A DNA stretch of 64,000 nucleotides from Arsenophonus sp052174135 (GCA_052174135.1 JBQMRZ010000024.1:186001-250000); one strand, 5' to 3'; positions 40,211 through 50,573 are shown, counted from the first letter of the stretch. Numbers and translations: made by a program. The notes: generated by a model not told the origin, from the letters alone.

Positions 40211-41332
40211 TTAAATAAACTCATCTAATGTTTTTAACATACAATATAATGACTCTGTTGATCCCCATAATAATTGATCACCAACTGTAAAAGCAGATAA
40301 ATATTTTTGTCCAATATTTAATTTACGTAAACGCCCAATCGGAATATTTAATGTTCCTGTCACTGCAGCAGGAGTTAGTTCTTGAATAGTTAATTCTCGA
40401 TCATTAGGAATAACTTTAACCCAATTATTATGTGTGCTTAAAATTTGTTGAATATTCTTAATAGAAACATTTTTTTTTAATTTAATTGTAAACGCTTGAC
40501 TATGACAACGTAATGCGCCAATACGAACACATAAACCATCAATAGCGATAGTATTGTGGTGATGCCTAGTATTTAAAATTTTATTAGTTTCTTCCTGCCA
40601 CTTCCATTCCTCAAGACTTTGGCCGTTAGGTAGCTGTTTATCTATCCATGGAATTAAACTACCTGCTAATGGTACACCGAAAATTTCTGAAATTATTTCC
40701 TTACTACGCATAAAATTAGTTACTTTTTTTTCAATAGATAAAATAGCCTCTGCAGGATTTTGTAATTTATCAGCAACCTGTAAATATAATTGACCCATTT
40801 GAAGTAATAATTCACGTATATTACGTGCACCCGCACCAGAAGCGGCTTGATAGGTTGCAATGGAAATCCATTCAATTAAGTTTTCAGCAAACAACCCAGC
40901 TAAAGCAATTAACATTAAACTTACAGTACAATTACCACCAACAAAAGTTTTTATCCCTTTGTTTAAACCTTGATTAATATATTGATGGTTTATAGGGTCA
41001 AGAATAATAATACTGTCATCTTTCATTCGTAAAGATGATGCTGCATCTATCCAATAACCCAACCAACCAATAGCACGTAATTTATGATAAATTTGATCTG
41101 TATAATTGCTACCATGACAAGTAATTATTATCTCTAATTCTTTTAATTCTTCAAGATTAAAAGCATCTCGAAGTATTTTTTGATATTGACCATATTTTGG
41201 TGCAAATTCACCATACTGAGAAGTTGTAAAAAAAATGGGATTAATTTTATTAAAATAACCTTCTTCAACAATACGTTGTAATAAAACAGAACCAACCATA
41301 CCTCGCCAACCAATAAATCCAACATTTTTCAT
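40211..41332 (-). CDS. asd: Aspartate-semialdehyde dehydrogenase
   Basis: Makes aspartate semialdehyde from aspartyl phosphate, leading to lysine/diaminopimelate, threonine and methionine. The start is placed at the ATG at 41332, after AAGGAAA, giving MKNVGFIGWRGMVGSVLLQR as in E. coli; an ATG five codons upstream lacks homology. The 373 residues (E. coli 367) keep the catalytic Cys in GGNCTVSLML near 133, SGAGARNIRELL near 168, the GVPLAGSLIPWIDKQ block and LCVRIGALRCHSQA with the catalytic His near 276. In E. coli asd is far from this block, so a rearrangement placed it here between gyrB and glmS. Confidence 0.96.
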   Translation of the reverse strand: MKNVGFIGWRGMVGSVLLQRIVEEGYFNKINPIFFTTSQYGEFAPKYGQYQKILRDAFNLEELKELEIIITCHGSNYTDQIYHKLRAIGWLGYWIDAASSLRMKDDSIIILDPINHQYINQGLNKGIKTFVGGNCTVSLMLIALAGLFAENLIEWISIATYQAASGAGARNIRELLLQMGQLYLQVADKLQNPAEAILSIEKKVTNFMRSKEIISEIFGVPLAGSLIPWIDKQLPNGQSLEEWKWQEETNKILNTRHHHNTIAIDGLCVRIGALRCHSQAFTIKLKKNVSIKNIQQILSTHNNWVKVIPNDRELTIQELTPAAVTGTLNIPIGRLRKLNIGQKYLSAFTVGDQLLWGSTESLYCMLKTLDEFI

Positions 41333-42135
41333 TTTCCTTATATCCAATCTCTAAATTTTATTACCAAATAATAGTATTTATATTTATAAAAATAATCTAT
41401 AAATTTTAATTATTTATATGTTTTAATGCTTTTTATTAAAAATAATAAAAATAGATTTTGTCATAAAAAATAATATGATTCAGTTTTAAATTGTATATTA
41501 CTTTTACTAATAAATTTTAATGTATAACTTAATATTATCAAATTATCTAATTAACTAATTATTTTTTAAAAAATATAAAACATTTTATTATTTTTATAAT
41601 AAAAAAAATAAATTTATTATGAATATAATCTAATATTAGTATACGTTATATATTACCAATAAAATAATTAGCATTAGCATTAAAAAAAACCTCTTAAATC
41701 ATATTAAGATATTTTATTTAACATCTTAATATGATTTATATAAAACTCAACGTTAGTAATTAACAGATAAATTATTAAAAAATATTTTTATATTAATGAA
41801 AAATATTTTTTTTAAAACTATATTTATTTAAAAATTTTTCACTATACTTCTAATATTAGAATATCATTAAACTTTTAGAAAAATATTTAATAATTTTTTT
41901 TAAAATTGAATTCATTAATATAATGTTTTCATTAATTTATAATCAATATTTTTACTTAAATTATAAACTTAAAATGATTTAAGATTAAAATAAAACAATT
42001 ACAAAAAAATCTCTGTATCTAATATTTACGTAAAATACACATACTAATAAAAAAAACATATTTTAATATAAAACGATAATTTTGTTAATGAAATTTATTT
42101 ACTTTTAATGCAAATTTATTAAATTATAATTTACT
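41333..42135. other. Gene-free spacer between glmS and asd
   Basis: About 800 bases with no gene. It holds a stem-loop at 41695-41710/41723-41738 (16-bp perfect arms, 12-base loop) and, just before it, the direct repeat AGCATTAGCATT with an A-tract. pst genes follow glmS in E. coli; no remnant is recognised. Confidence 0.6.
41695..41738. repeat. Stem-loop with 16-bp perfect arms between glmS and asd
   Basis: Arms TAAATCATATTAAGAT and its complement around a 12-base loop. Both flanking genes are transcribed leftward, so it could end readthrough from the atp-glmUS direction before asd. It stands 360 bases before asd and 430 after glmS. Confidence 0.55.
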
Positions 42136-42162
42136 TTTAATAAATAAATATTATTTATTAAA
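42136..42162 (-). terminator. Probable glmS terminator hairpin
   Basis: Arms TTTAATAAATAA (42136-42147) and TTATTTATTAAA (42151-42162) around a 3-base loop start 7 bases after the glmS stop. The stem is pure AT, so its strength as an intrinsic terminator is doubtful. Confidence 0.45.
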
Positions 42163-42169
42163 TAAAAAA

Positions 42170-44002
42170 TTATTCAACCGTTACAGATTTAGCTAAATTT
42201 CTTGGATGATCAACATCTGTACCTTTAATTAAAGCGATATAATAAGATAATAATTGAAGAGGAATAGTATAAAAAATAGGGGCAATCAACTTTTCAACAT
42301 ATGGTAATGAAATTATTTTCATATTTTCATTCTCAATAAAACCAGCATTTTTATCAGCAAAAACATAAAGTGATCCGCCTCTAGCATGAACTTCTTCAAT
42401 GTTTGATTTTAATTTTTTAAGTAATTCATCATTTGGAGCAATAATAATAACTGGCATATCAGTATCAATTAACGATAATGAACCATGTTTTAATTCACCC
42501 GCTGCATAAGCTTCTGCATGAATATAAGAAATTTCTTTTAACTTTAATGCCCCTTCAACTGCAATTGGAAATTGATCACCGCGACCAAGAAAAAGTACAT
42601 GGTTTTTATCAGAAAAATTTTTTGCTAGAGCTTCAATTATTTTCTTTTGTAATAAAAGACTATCAATACGAGCAGGCAAAACATGTAGTGCTTGAACAAT
42701 ATCTCGCTCAAGAGAAATATTTTTATTTTTTAAACGAATTAGATAAGCAACTAATAACAATAAAATTGTTAACTGAGTAGTAAAAGCTTTGGTTGATGCT
42801 ACACTAATTTCTACGCCAGCTTTTGTCATTAATGCAAAATTTGATTCACGAACTAAAGATGAATCTAAAACATTGCATATTGTTAATGATGTCAAATAAC
42901 CAAGAGTTTTTGATAAACGTAATGCAGCTAAAGTATCTGCCGTTTCGCCAGACTGAGAGATCGTTATTAATAAACTATTTTTACGTCTCACTGATTTACG
43001 ATAACGAAATTCAGAAGCAATTTCTACATCACAGGATATATCTGCTAAAGATTCAAACCAATAACGAGCAACCATTCCAGCGTTATATGAGCTTCCACAA
43101 GCAATAATTTGAATATGTTCAACTTGATATAATAAATTTTGAGCTTTTTTGTCTAATTCTGTGAAAATAATGCGATCATATTGATCAAAACGTCCTTCTA
43201 AAGAATTTTTTATTGCTAAAGGTTGCTCATAAATTTCTTTTTGCATATAGTGACGATAAATTCCTTTATTACCAATATCATACTGAAGATTAGATTCTAT
43301 TTTCTCTCGTTCAATTTCTATTCCTTGATGATTAAAAATATGCACTGATCGACAAGTAATTTCAGCAATATCACCTTTTTTTAAATATATAAATCGACGT
43401 GTAATAGGTAAAATCGCTAATTGATCTGATACTAAAAAATTTTCGCCAACACCTAAACCTATAATTAAAGGACTACCTAAACAAGCAGCTACCAATAATC
43501 CAGGTGTACGACTATCCATAATAACTATACAATAAATACCTTTTAATTGTTTTGTAACAAATTGTACTATTTTTAGTAAGTTACCACCCTTTTGTAATTC
43601 ATAATGAATTAAATGCGCAATAACTTCAGTATCAGTTTCTGAAGAAAAAATGTAGTTTTGTTTTTTAAGTCTTTCACGTAATTCCTGATAATTTTCAATA
43701 ATTCCATTATGAACAACTGAAATGTATTCAGATATATGCGGATGAGCATTTTTTTTTGTTGCTGAGCCATGAGTTGCCCAACGAGTATGAGCAATACCAG
43801 TACCGCCAATCACAGTATGTTTTTCTATCTCATCAATTAAAATCTGAACTTTACCCGTTTCCCGTAATAATGTTAAATTGGCGTTATTATCAACAATAGC
43901 TAAACCAGAAGAGTCATAACCTCTATATTCAAGTCGACGAAGTCCTTCAGTAAGAATCTCAACTATATCACGTTGTGCTACTGCACCAATAATTCCACAC
44001 AT
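42170..44002 (-). CDS. glmS: Glutamine-fructose-6-phosphate aminotransferase
   Basis: Makes glucosamine-6-phosphate, first step to UDP-GlcNAc for peptidoglycan and lipid A. The 610 residues (E. coli 609) begin MCGIIGAVAQRDIVEIL with the catalytic Cys next to Met1, carry the glutaminase motifs HTRWATHG near 72 and HNGIIENY near 97, then two SIS sugar-isomerase domains (ACGSSYNAGMVARYW near 301, ITISQSGETADT near 345) and end NLAKSVTVE. It follows glmU by 138 bases as in E. coli. No GlmZ/GlmY target can be judged by eye. Confidence 0.97.
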   Translation of the reverse strand: MCGIIGAVAQRDIVEILTEGLRRLEYRGYDSSGLAIVDNNANLTLLRETGKVQILIDEIEKHTVIGGTGIAHTRWATHGSATKKNAHPHISEYISVVHNGIIENYQELRERLKKQNYIFSSETDTEVIAHLIHYELQKGGNLLKIVQFVTKQLKGIYCIVIMDSRTPGLLVAACLGSPLIIGLGVGENFLVSDQLAILPITRRFIYLKKGDIAEITCRSVHIFNHQGIEIEREKIESNLQYDIGNKGIYRHYMQKEIYEQPLAIKNSLEGRFDQYDRIIFTELDKKAQNLLYQVEHIQIIACGSSYNAGMVARYWFESLADISCDVEIASEFRYRKSVRRKNSLLITISQSGETADTLAALRLSKTLGYLTSLTICNVLDSSLVRESNFALMTKAGVEISVASTKAFTTQLTILLLLVAYLIRLKNKNISLERDIVQALHVLPARIDSLLLQKKIIEALAKNFSDKNHVLFLGRGDQFPIAVEGALKLKEISYIHAEAYAAGELKHGSLSLIDTDMPVIIIAPNDELLKKLKSNIEEVHARGGSLYVFADKNAGFIENENMKIISLPYVEKLIAPIFYTIPLQLLSYYIALIKGTDVDHPRNLAKSVTVE

Positions 44003-44140
44003 TAATTTTTACTATAAAAATGGAAATACATTATTATCACAGTCTCATAGCTTTAGTAATATATTTACTTTTTAACATTTATAAAACCTTTAAATATTAA
44101 AATTATTTATTATTTATATAATTAATTACATACATAATTA

Positions 44141-45520
44141 CTATTTTATTTTATTATTATTAATTGGCCGTTGCCAATTAATAATATGTTGCTGCTTTAT
44201 ACGACTAACAACAAGTTCATTTTCTTTAACATCATTAGTAAGCGTAGTTCCTGCTCCAATAGTTGATCCTTTAGCAATTTTAATGGGTGCAATTAATTGT
44301 GTATCTGAACCAATAAAAACATTATCATCAATAATTGTTTTAAATTTATTAACACCATCATAATTACAAGTTATTGTTCCTGCGCCAATATTAACATTAC
44401 AACCAATTTCAGCATCCCCTAAATAACTTAAGTGACCAGCTTTGGAATTAGTGCCTAAAACACTGTTTTTAACTTCAACAAAATTACCAATATGTACATT
44501 TTTTGCTAATTTAGTTCCTGGACGTAAATGAGAAAAAGGACCAACAATACATGCTGTGGATAATTCAGAAACTTCTATAAATGTATATGGATTAATAACT
44601 GAATCATTTCCTATAGTACAATTTTTTAATATACATCCAGCATGAATGTATACATTATTGCCAAGTATAACGTCACCCTCAATAATAACATTAATATCAA
44701 TAACTACATTACGACCATGTCTTAATGTGCCACGTAAATCAAAACGAGCAGGATCAATAATCATAACCCCTGATAATAATAATTTTTTTGTTTGTTCTTT
44801 CTGATAAATACGTTCAAGAATTGAAAGTTGTAAGCAATTATTTACTCCTTCTATTTCATTTAAATTTATAGGATGAACAGTATTTATTTTATAACCTTTT
44901 GTATGTATTAATGAAATGATATCAGTAATATAATATTCACTTTGAGCATTATTATTATTAATTTCTTTCAACCATCGTTTCAAATCACCACCATTAGCAA
45001 CTAATACACCGGTATTAATTTCATTAATTTTAGCTTGTTCTTCTGTCGTATCTTTTTGCTCAACAATACCAATAACTTCATTTTTTTCACGAATAATACG
45101 TCCATATCCTGTTGGCTTATTAACTATTGCTGTTAATAAACTAATTCCATTGTTAGGTTTAGATCTTATTAGGCGTTCAAGTGTTTCTTTTGTAATTAAT
45201 GGAGAGTCACCATAAAGCATTAGGATATCTTCATTATCAGAAAAATAAGGCGCAGCTTGTTGCATCGCATGTCCTGTTCCCAATTGTTCTGTTTGTAAAA
45301 TAAAATTAACAGGTTGATTAGCTAAAGCTATTTTAATTAAATCAGCACCATAACCATAAACTAAATGAATATTAGATACTCCAAGAGATAATGATGTATC
45401 AATAACATGTTGTACCATTGGTTTACCTGCGAGTGGATATAAAACTTTTGGTAAATCAGAATACATTCGACTACCTTTACCTGCTGCGAGAATCACGACA
45501 CTTTTTGCGTTTATAGACAT
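44141..45520 (-). CDS. glmU: Bifunctional GlmU acetyltransferase/uridylyltransferase
   Basis: Acetylates glucosamine-1-phosphate and couples it to UTP to give UDP-GlcNAc. The 459 residues (E. coli 456) have the N-terminal pyrophosphorylase (LAAGKGSRMYSDLPKVLYPL near 11, GTGHAMQQA near 81, YGDSPLI near 103) and the C-terminal left-handed beta-helix with hexapeptide repeats and the catalytic-His region KAGHLSYLGDAEIG near 361. It lies 137 bases after atpC; the gap holds the perfect 18-bp palindrome ATTTATTCATGAATAAAT (45556-45573). Confidence 0.97.
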   Translation of the reverse strand: MSINAKSVVILAAGKGSRMYSDLPKVLYPLAGKPMVQHVIDTSLSLGVSNIHLVYGYGADLIKIALANQPVNFILQTEQLGTGHAMQQAAPYFSDNEDILMLYGDSPLITKETLERLIRSKPNNGISLLTAIVNKPTGYGRIIREKNEVIGIVEQKDTTEEQAKINEINTGVLVANGGDLKRWLKEINNNNAQSEYYITDIISLIHTKGYKINTVHPINLNEIEGVNNCLQLSILERIYQKEQTKKLLLSGVMIIDPARFDLRGTLRHGRNVVIDINVIIEGDVILGNNVYIHAGCILKNCTIGNDSVINPYTFIEVSELSTACIVGPFSHLRPGTKLAKNVHIGNFVEVKNSVLGTNSKAGHLSYLGDAEIGCNVNIGAGTITCNYDGVNKFKTIIDDNVFIGSDTQLIAPIKIAKGSTIGAGTTLTNDVKENELVVSRIKQQHIINWQRPINNNKIK

Positions 45521-45657
45521 AAAAACTTAATAACTCAATTAGTTAGGTAACATATATTTATTCATGAATAAATTACTATATTTAGCTCAAATAAAAAGCT
45601 TATTTTTTTTAAATAAACAAAAAATAGAACATAAATAAAAAAAAATTATTATTTATA

Positions 45658-46107
45658 TTATTTTTTTTTAAAATTTTTTAAAATTATATCATTTTTTATT
45701 AACTCAATAACACGCAATTTAGCAATTGCTTTAGCTAACTTTGCTGATGCTTTAGCATAATCAACATCACTATGTATCGAACTGGCAATATATTTTTCTA
45801 TCTTATGTTTAGAATTTAATGCTTTATCCTCATTTAAATCTTTACCATAAATTGCTGTGTCAGCTAATACAATAACATTATTTGGTTGAACCTCAAGGAT
45901 ACCGCCAGAAAGATAAATCAACTCTTCTCCACCAAATTGTTTAGTAAAACGTATCATTCCAGGTTTAATAGCAGTTAATAATGGTGTATGCTGAGGATAA
46001 ATCCCTAATTCTCCTTCGCTTCCTGTCACTTGAATTTTTTGAATAATCCCTGCAAACATTTGTTTTTCAGCACTTACTATAATTAAATAATATCTTTTTA
46101 TAGACAT
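45658..46107 (-). CDS. atpC: ATP synthase epsilon subunit
   Basis: Central-stalk F1 subunit that inhibits ATP hydrolysis. The 149 residues are about 10 longer than E. coli; the family match runs from YYLIIVSAEKQMFAGIIQKI through GSEGELGIYPQHTPLLTAIK and YLSGGILEVQPNNVIVLADT to AKAIAKLRVIELI, and the lysine-rich extension ILKNFKKK ends on an A-run, probably from loss of the original stop. An AGGAGT ribosome site precedes the ATG. It is last of the atp operon. Confidence 0.96.
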   Translation of the reverse strand: MSIKRYYLIIVSAEKQMFAGIIQKIQVTGSEGELGIYPQHTPLLTAIKPGMIRFTKQFGGEELIYLSGGILEVQPNNVIVLADTAIYGKDLNEDKALNSKHKIEKYIASSIHSDVDYAKASAKLAKAIAKLRVIELIKNDIILKNFKKK

Positions 46108-46129
46108 ATCAGACTCCTAATTATTGATA

Positions 46130-47512
46130 TTATATATTTTTTGCTTTTTCCATTGCTTCTTCAATAGTGCCTACCATATAAAATGCTTGCTCTGGTAAAT
46201 GATCATAATTATTATTTAAAATACCTTTAAATCCATGAATGGTATCTTTTAAAGATACATATTTGCCTAATAAACCAGTGAAAACTTCAGCAACAAAAAA
46301 TGGTTGAGATAGAAAACGCTGAATTTTACGGGCACGAGAAACAACTAATTTATCTTCTTCAGATAACTCATCTATTCCCAAGATAGCAATAATATCTTTT
46401 AATTCTTGATAACGCTGTAAAATAATTTGAACACCGCGCGCTACATCATAATGTTCTTGTCCTACAACTAATGGGTCAAGATGACGACTGGTTGAATTCA
46501 ATGGATCAACAGCTGGATAAATACCTAATGACGAAATTTGACGACTAAGAACAACTGTTGCATCCAAATGAGCAAAAGTAGTTGCTGGTGAAGGATCTGT
46601 TAAATCATCAGCAGGAACATATACAGCCTGAATAGACGTTATTGAACCAGCTTTAGTTGATGTAATACGCTCCTGTAATGCACCCATTTCTTCTGCTAAA
46701 GTCGGTTGATAACCAACTGCTGAAGGCATGCGACCCAATAATGCTGATACCTCTGTTCCTGCTAGTGTATAACGGTAAATATTATCAATAAACAACAATA
46801 CATCTCGACCTTCGTCACGAAATTTCTCAGCAATAGTTAATCCTGTTAAAGCAACGCGTAATCGGTTCCCTGGAGGTTCATTCATCTGACCATAAACTAA
46901 AGAAACTTTATCTAAAATATTTGAATCTATCATTTCGTGATAAAAATCATTACCTTCACGAGTTCGTTCTCCAACACCTGTAAAAACAGAATAACCAGAA
47001 TGCTCAGTTGCAATATTGCGAATAAGCTCCATCATATTTACTGTTTTACCAACACCAGCACCGCCAAATAAACCAACTTTACCCCCTTTAGAAAAGGGAC
47101 AAATAAGATCCATAACTTTGATACCAGTTTCGAATAGTTCTGTTGAATTAGATATATCTTCATAATTAGGAGCGGCACGATGAATAGCCCAGCGCTCTTT
47201 TTCACCGATCTCACCCTTCATATCAATTGGATCACCCAATACATTCATGATTCGTCCTAATGTTTCTTTACCAACAGGTATTTCAATTGGATGATTCAAG
47301 TCAATAACATTTAAACCACGTTTTAAGGCATTAGATGTTCCCATCGCTATACAACGTACAACACCACCACCTAATTGTTGTTGAACTTCTAAAATTAATT
47401 TTCCTTTTTTATTTATTACTTCAAGTGCATTATACACTTTAGGTACTGTATCTTGAGAAAATTCGACATCTACCACTGCACCAATTATCTGAATGATTTC
47501 TCCAGTAGCCAT
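46130..47512 (-). CDS. atpD: ATP synthase beta subunit
   Basis: Catalytic F1 subunit. The 460 residues equal E. coli, with the P-loop GGAGVGKTVNMMELI near 149, GERTREGNDFYHEM near 179 with the catalytic Glu region, the Walker B strand VLLFIDNIYRYT near 236 and the signature PAVDPLNSTSRHLDP near 342. An AGAGGA ribosome site precedes the ATG. Codon use is less AT-biased than in membrane-protein neighbours, consistent with high expression. Confidence 0.98.
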   Translation of the reverse strand: MATGEIIQIIGAVVDVEFSQDTVPKVYNALEVINKKGKLILEVQQQLGGGVVRCIAMGTSNALKRGLNVIDLNHPIEIPVGKETLGRIMNVLGDPIDMKGEIGEKERWAIHRAAPNYEDISNSTELFETGIKVMDLICPFSKGGKVGLFGGAGVGKTVNMMELIRNIATEHSGYSVFTGVGERTREGNDFYHEMIDSNILDKVSLVYGQMNEPPGNRLRVALTGLTIAEKFRDEGRDVLLFIDNIYRYTLAGTEVSALLGRMPSAVGYQPTLAEEMGALQERITSTKAGSITSIQAVYVPADDLTDPSPATTFAHLDATVVLSRQISSLGIYPAVDPLNSTSRHLDPLVVGQEHYDVARGVQIILQRYQELKDIIAILGIDELSEEDKLVVSRARKIQRFLSQPFFVAEVFTGLLGKYVSLKDTIHGFKGILNNNYDHLPEQAFYMVGTIEEAMEKAKNI

Positions 47513-47546
47513 CTTTAATCCTCTGCATAATTTGTAATTCTAGCCA

Positions 47547-48410
47547 TTAAATTATAATAGTTCCAGAAATTATTTCGGTAAGTTCTTGAGTAACACTGTC
47601 TTGACGAACTTTATTATAAATTAACTGTAATTCTTTAATTAAATTACCACCATTATCAGTGGCTGCTTTCATTGCTATCATTCGAGCAGCTTGCTCACTA
47701 GCTAAATTTTCAACAACACTCTGATAAACTTGTGATTCTATGTAACGACGTAACAACATATCTAGTAGTGTTTTCGAATCAGGTTCATATAAATAATCCC
47801 AAGATTTTTTTTTTAATATTTTATTGTCATTTGAAGGTATAGGTAATAATTGAGTAATCGTTGGTAATTGAACCATTGTATTGGCAAATTTATTAGTCAC
47901 CACATACAACTTATCTAGATACTTTTTATCATATGCTTCTAACATAATTTTCACAAGTTCAATAATATTTGAGAGAGAAAAATTATCTTTTATTTCGCTT
48001 ACTTGAGTGATAATGTTGCTGCCAATTGAATTAAAAAATGAAATTGCTTTAGAACCAATTAAAGCTAGATCAATTTGAATCCCTTTATCAGTCCATATTT
48101 TCATTTCTATTAAAAAATATTTAAATAAATTAACATTTAAACTACCACATAAGCCACGATCGGTTGAAACAATTAAATAACCAATACGTTTAATATCACG
48201 TCCCTTGAGGTAAGGGTGTTTATATTCCAGATTACCTAATGTCAAGTTATTAATTACATTACATATAGTTTCTGCATAAGGACGACTGGCTGCCATACGC
48301 TCCTGTGTTTTACGCATTTTTGATTTAGCAACCATCTCCATCGCTTTAGTAATTTTCTGTATGTTTTGTATACTATGAATCTTAGAGTATATATCTTTTC
48401 CGTGAGCCAT
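47547..48410 (-). CDS. atpG: ATP synthase gamma subunit
   Basis: Rotating central shaft of F1. The start at 48410 (MAHGKDIYSKIHSIQNIQKI) with GAGGAAA before it gives 287 residues, the E. coli length; the longer frame to 48434 lacks homology. The N-terminal KITKAMEMVAKSKMRKTQ and the C-terminal AARMIAMKAATDNGGNLIKEL helices, which form the coiled-coil shaft, are kept. A run of ten A bases in the gene (complement of about 47805-47814, codons for LKKKS) is a potential slippage point. Confidence 0.97.
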   Translation of the reverse strand: MAHGKDIYSKIHSIQNIQKITKAMEMVAKSKMRKTQERMAASRPYAETICNVINNLTLGNLEYKHPYLKGRDIKRIGYLIVSTDRGLCGSLNVNLFKYFLIEMKIWTDKGIQIDLALIGSKAISFFNSIGSNIITQVSEIKDNFSLSNIIELVKIMLEAYDKKYLDKLYVVTNKFANTMVQLPTITQLLPIPSNDNKILKKKSWDYLYEPDSKTLLDMLLRRYIESQVYQSVVENLASEQAARMIAMKAATDNGGNLIKELQLIYNKVRQDSVTQELTEIISGTIII

Positions 48411-48460
48411 TTCATTTCCTCTCTTATTAAGCAAATAATCTCAATAAAAGTTAAATAAAA

Positions 48461-50002
48461 TTACCAAGATTGGCTTGTTTTAAAAGCAACAAGTAAGGCA
48501 TTCAATTTAGCTTCAATTTTATCATTATATTCACCTGTTTGATCGATTTCTTTCAGAAGAATAAAATACTCACGAGTAGCATAAATTAGTAATGCTGATT
48601 CAAAATTACTAATTTTTTCTAACTTAATGTCTTCTAAATAACCATGTTCAGCAGCAAATAATGATAATGCCTGCTGTGAAACTGACATAGGTGCATACTG
48701 TTTTTGTTTTAATAACTCGGTAACTTTTTGTCCATGATTAATCTGCTTACGTGTCATATTATCTAAATCAGAAGTAAACTGTGAAAATGCAGCTAATTCA
48801 CGATATTGCGCTAATGCTGTACGAATACCATGAGATAACTTTTTCATAATTTTAGTTTGAGCTGCACTACCTACACGTGATACTGAAATTCCAGGGTTAA
48901 TTGCCGGACGTATACCTGTATTAAATAAATCAGACTCCAAGAAAATTTGTCCATCTGTAATTGAAATAACATTAGTAGGTATAAATGCAGAAACATCACC
49001 AGATTGTGTTTCAATAATTGGTAATGCAGTCAATGAACCTGTTTTACCCTGTATTTTACCTTTTGTAAATTTTTCAACATATTTAGTATTAACACGAGCT
49101 GCTCGTTCTAATAAACGAGAATGAAGATAAAAAATATCACCGGGATATGCTTCACGTCCAGGAGGGCGCCGTAACAATAGTGAAACTTGCCGATAAGCAA
49201 CTGCTTGTTTAGAAAGATCATCATAAATAATTAGCGCATCTTCACCGCGATCCCTAAAGTATTCGCCCATAGTACAACCAGAATAAGGAGCAAGATATTG
49301 CAGTGCCGCAGATTCAGAAGAACCAGCAACAACAACTATTGTATTTTTGAGAGCACTGTACTCTTCTAGTTTATGGACCACATTAACAATAGTTGAAGTT
49401 TTTTGTCCAATTGCTACATAAATACATTTTATTCCTGAATTACGTTGATTAATAATTGTATCAATAGCCAATGTTGTTTTACCAGTTTGCCGATCACCAA
49501 TGATTAATTCACGTTGACCACGACCAATTGGAATCATAGCATCGATTGATTTATATCCTGTTTGTATAGGTTGATCAACTGATTGCCGATCAATAACACT
49601 AGGCGCAATAACTTCGATCGCAGAGAAGTTATTATATTCAATAGGTCCTTTACCATCAATAGGTTGACCAAGCGTATTAACAACTCTTCCAAGTAATTCA
49701 TTACCTACAGGTACTTCAAAAATACGATCTGTGCATTTTACTATCATACCTTCAGATAAGTCAGAATATGGTCCCATAACTACTGCACCAACTGAGTCAC
49801 GCTCTAAATTAAGTGCAATAGCATAACGATTACCAGGTAATTTGATCATCTCACCTTGCATAACTTGAGTTAAACCGTGAATACGAATGATTCCATCATT
49901 AACAGAAATAATTGTACCTTGATTATAAACTTTACTTGCTATATCAAACTGAGCAATACGTTGCTTGATTAATTCACTGATTTCGATAGAATTAAATTGC
50001 AT
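48461..50002 (-). CDS. atpA: ATP synthase alpha subunit
   Basis: Regulatory nucleotide-binding F1 subunit. The 513 residues equal E. coli: N-terminal SELIKQRIAQFDI, P-loop GDRQTGKTTLAIDTI near 169, ALIIYDDLSKQAVAYRQ near 262, and the signature PAINPGISVSRVGSAAQ near 363 with the arginine finger. An AAGGGGA ribosome site lies upstream. It is 14 bases from atpH and 50 from atpG. Confidence 0.98.
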   Translation of the reverse strand: MQFNSIEISELIKQRIAQFDIASKVYNQGTIISVNDGIIRIHGLTQVMQGEMIKLPGNRYAIALNLERDSVGAVVMGPYSDLSEGMIVKCTDRIFEVPVGNELLGRVVNTLGQPIDGKGPIEYNNFSAIEVIAPSVIDRQSVDQPIQTGYKSIDAMIPIGRGQRELIIGDRQTGKTTLAIDTIINQRNSGIKCIYVAIGQKTSTIVNVVHKLEEYSALKNTIVVVAGSSESAALQYLAPYSGCTMGEYFRDRGEDALIIYDDLSKQAVAYRQVSLLLRRPPGREAYPGDIFYLHSRLLERAARVNTKYVEKFTKGKIQGKTGSLTALPIIETQSGDVSAFIPTNVISITDGQIFLESDLFNTGIRPAINPGISVSRVGSAAQTKIMKKLSHGIRTALAQYRELAAFSQFTSDLDNMTRKQINHGQKVTELLKQKQYAPMSVSQQALSLFAAEHGYLEDIKLEKISNFESALLIYATREYFILLKEIDQTGEYNDKIEAKLNALLVAFKTSQSW

Positions 50003-50016
50003 ATTCTTAAATCCCC

Positions 50017-50550
50017 TTAAGATTGTAAGATATCAGTTAAGCGCTCAATATAACCACGTACACTACCGTCAATAACTAGATCTCCAGCATAAATAATTAC
50101 TCCTGCAATAAGGAACTTATCAATTTTGTAATTCAATTTAACTTTAGATAAGAATCGTTTTTCTAATGTTATAGAAATTTTAAACTGCTGTTTTTTATTT
50201 AACTTAATAGCAGAAATTACATTGATATTAATAGTTTTTTCTAAAACTGCTCGTAATTGTATGAATTGTTTTATAAGCTCTGATAATATATTTAAACGTC
50301 GATTTTCAGCCATGATACGAATTAAGTTTCGAACATGTTCATTAATTTGATTATCACAAATAATAATAAATATTTTCGCTAATATTTTTGGGGATATTGA
50401 ACTGTAAAGTAACTCATTTATTTGTTGATTATCTGCTATTTTAGCAATAAAACTAAGCATATTTTCCCATTTATCAACAAGCTGATTTTCTCTAGCAAAA
50501 TTAAAAGCTGCTTTAGCATAAGGACGAGTAATTGTACTAATTTGAGACAT
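50017..50550 (-). CDS. atpH: ATP synthase delta subunit
   Basis: Peripheral-stalk subunit joining F1 alpha to the b dimer. The 177 residues equal E. coli. The N-terminal TITRPYAKAAFNFARENQL and the C-terminal IDKFLIAGVIIYAGDLVIDGSVRGYIERL motif are conserved; the middle is diverged and Ile/Lys-rich, as is common for this fast-evolving subunit. A GGAAGGA ribosome site lies before the ATG. Confidence 0.96.
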   Translation of the reverse strand: MSQISTITRPYAKAAFNFARENQLVDKWENMLSFIAKIADNQQINELLYSSISPKILAKIFIIICDNQINEHVRNLIRIMAENRRLNILSELIKQFIQLRAVLEKTININVISAIKLNKKQQFKISITLEKRFLSKVKLNYKIDKFLIAGVIIYAGDLVIDGSVRGYIERLTDILQS

Positions 50551-50573
50551 ATTTCCTTCCTTTCCTTCACCCT

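Noticed and set aside
41661..41690. Tandem AGCATTAGCATT as a repeat family
   Set aside because: Similar words occur near 57891 and as AATGCTAATA near 36761, but only three or four loose copies exist, too few to call a family in AT-rich DNA.
42478..43107. Two 94-100-residue frames antisense to glmS
   Set aside because: They are reverse-strand shadows of glmS with Leu/His-rich translation and no homology.
44557..44565. DnaA box TGTGGATAA inside glmU
   Set aside because: It lies in coding sequence with no cluster of further boxes; probably accidental.
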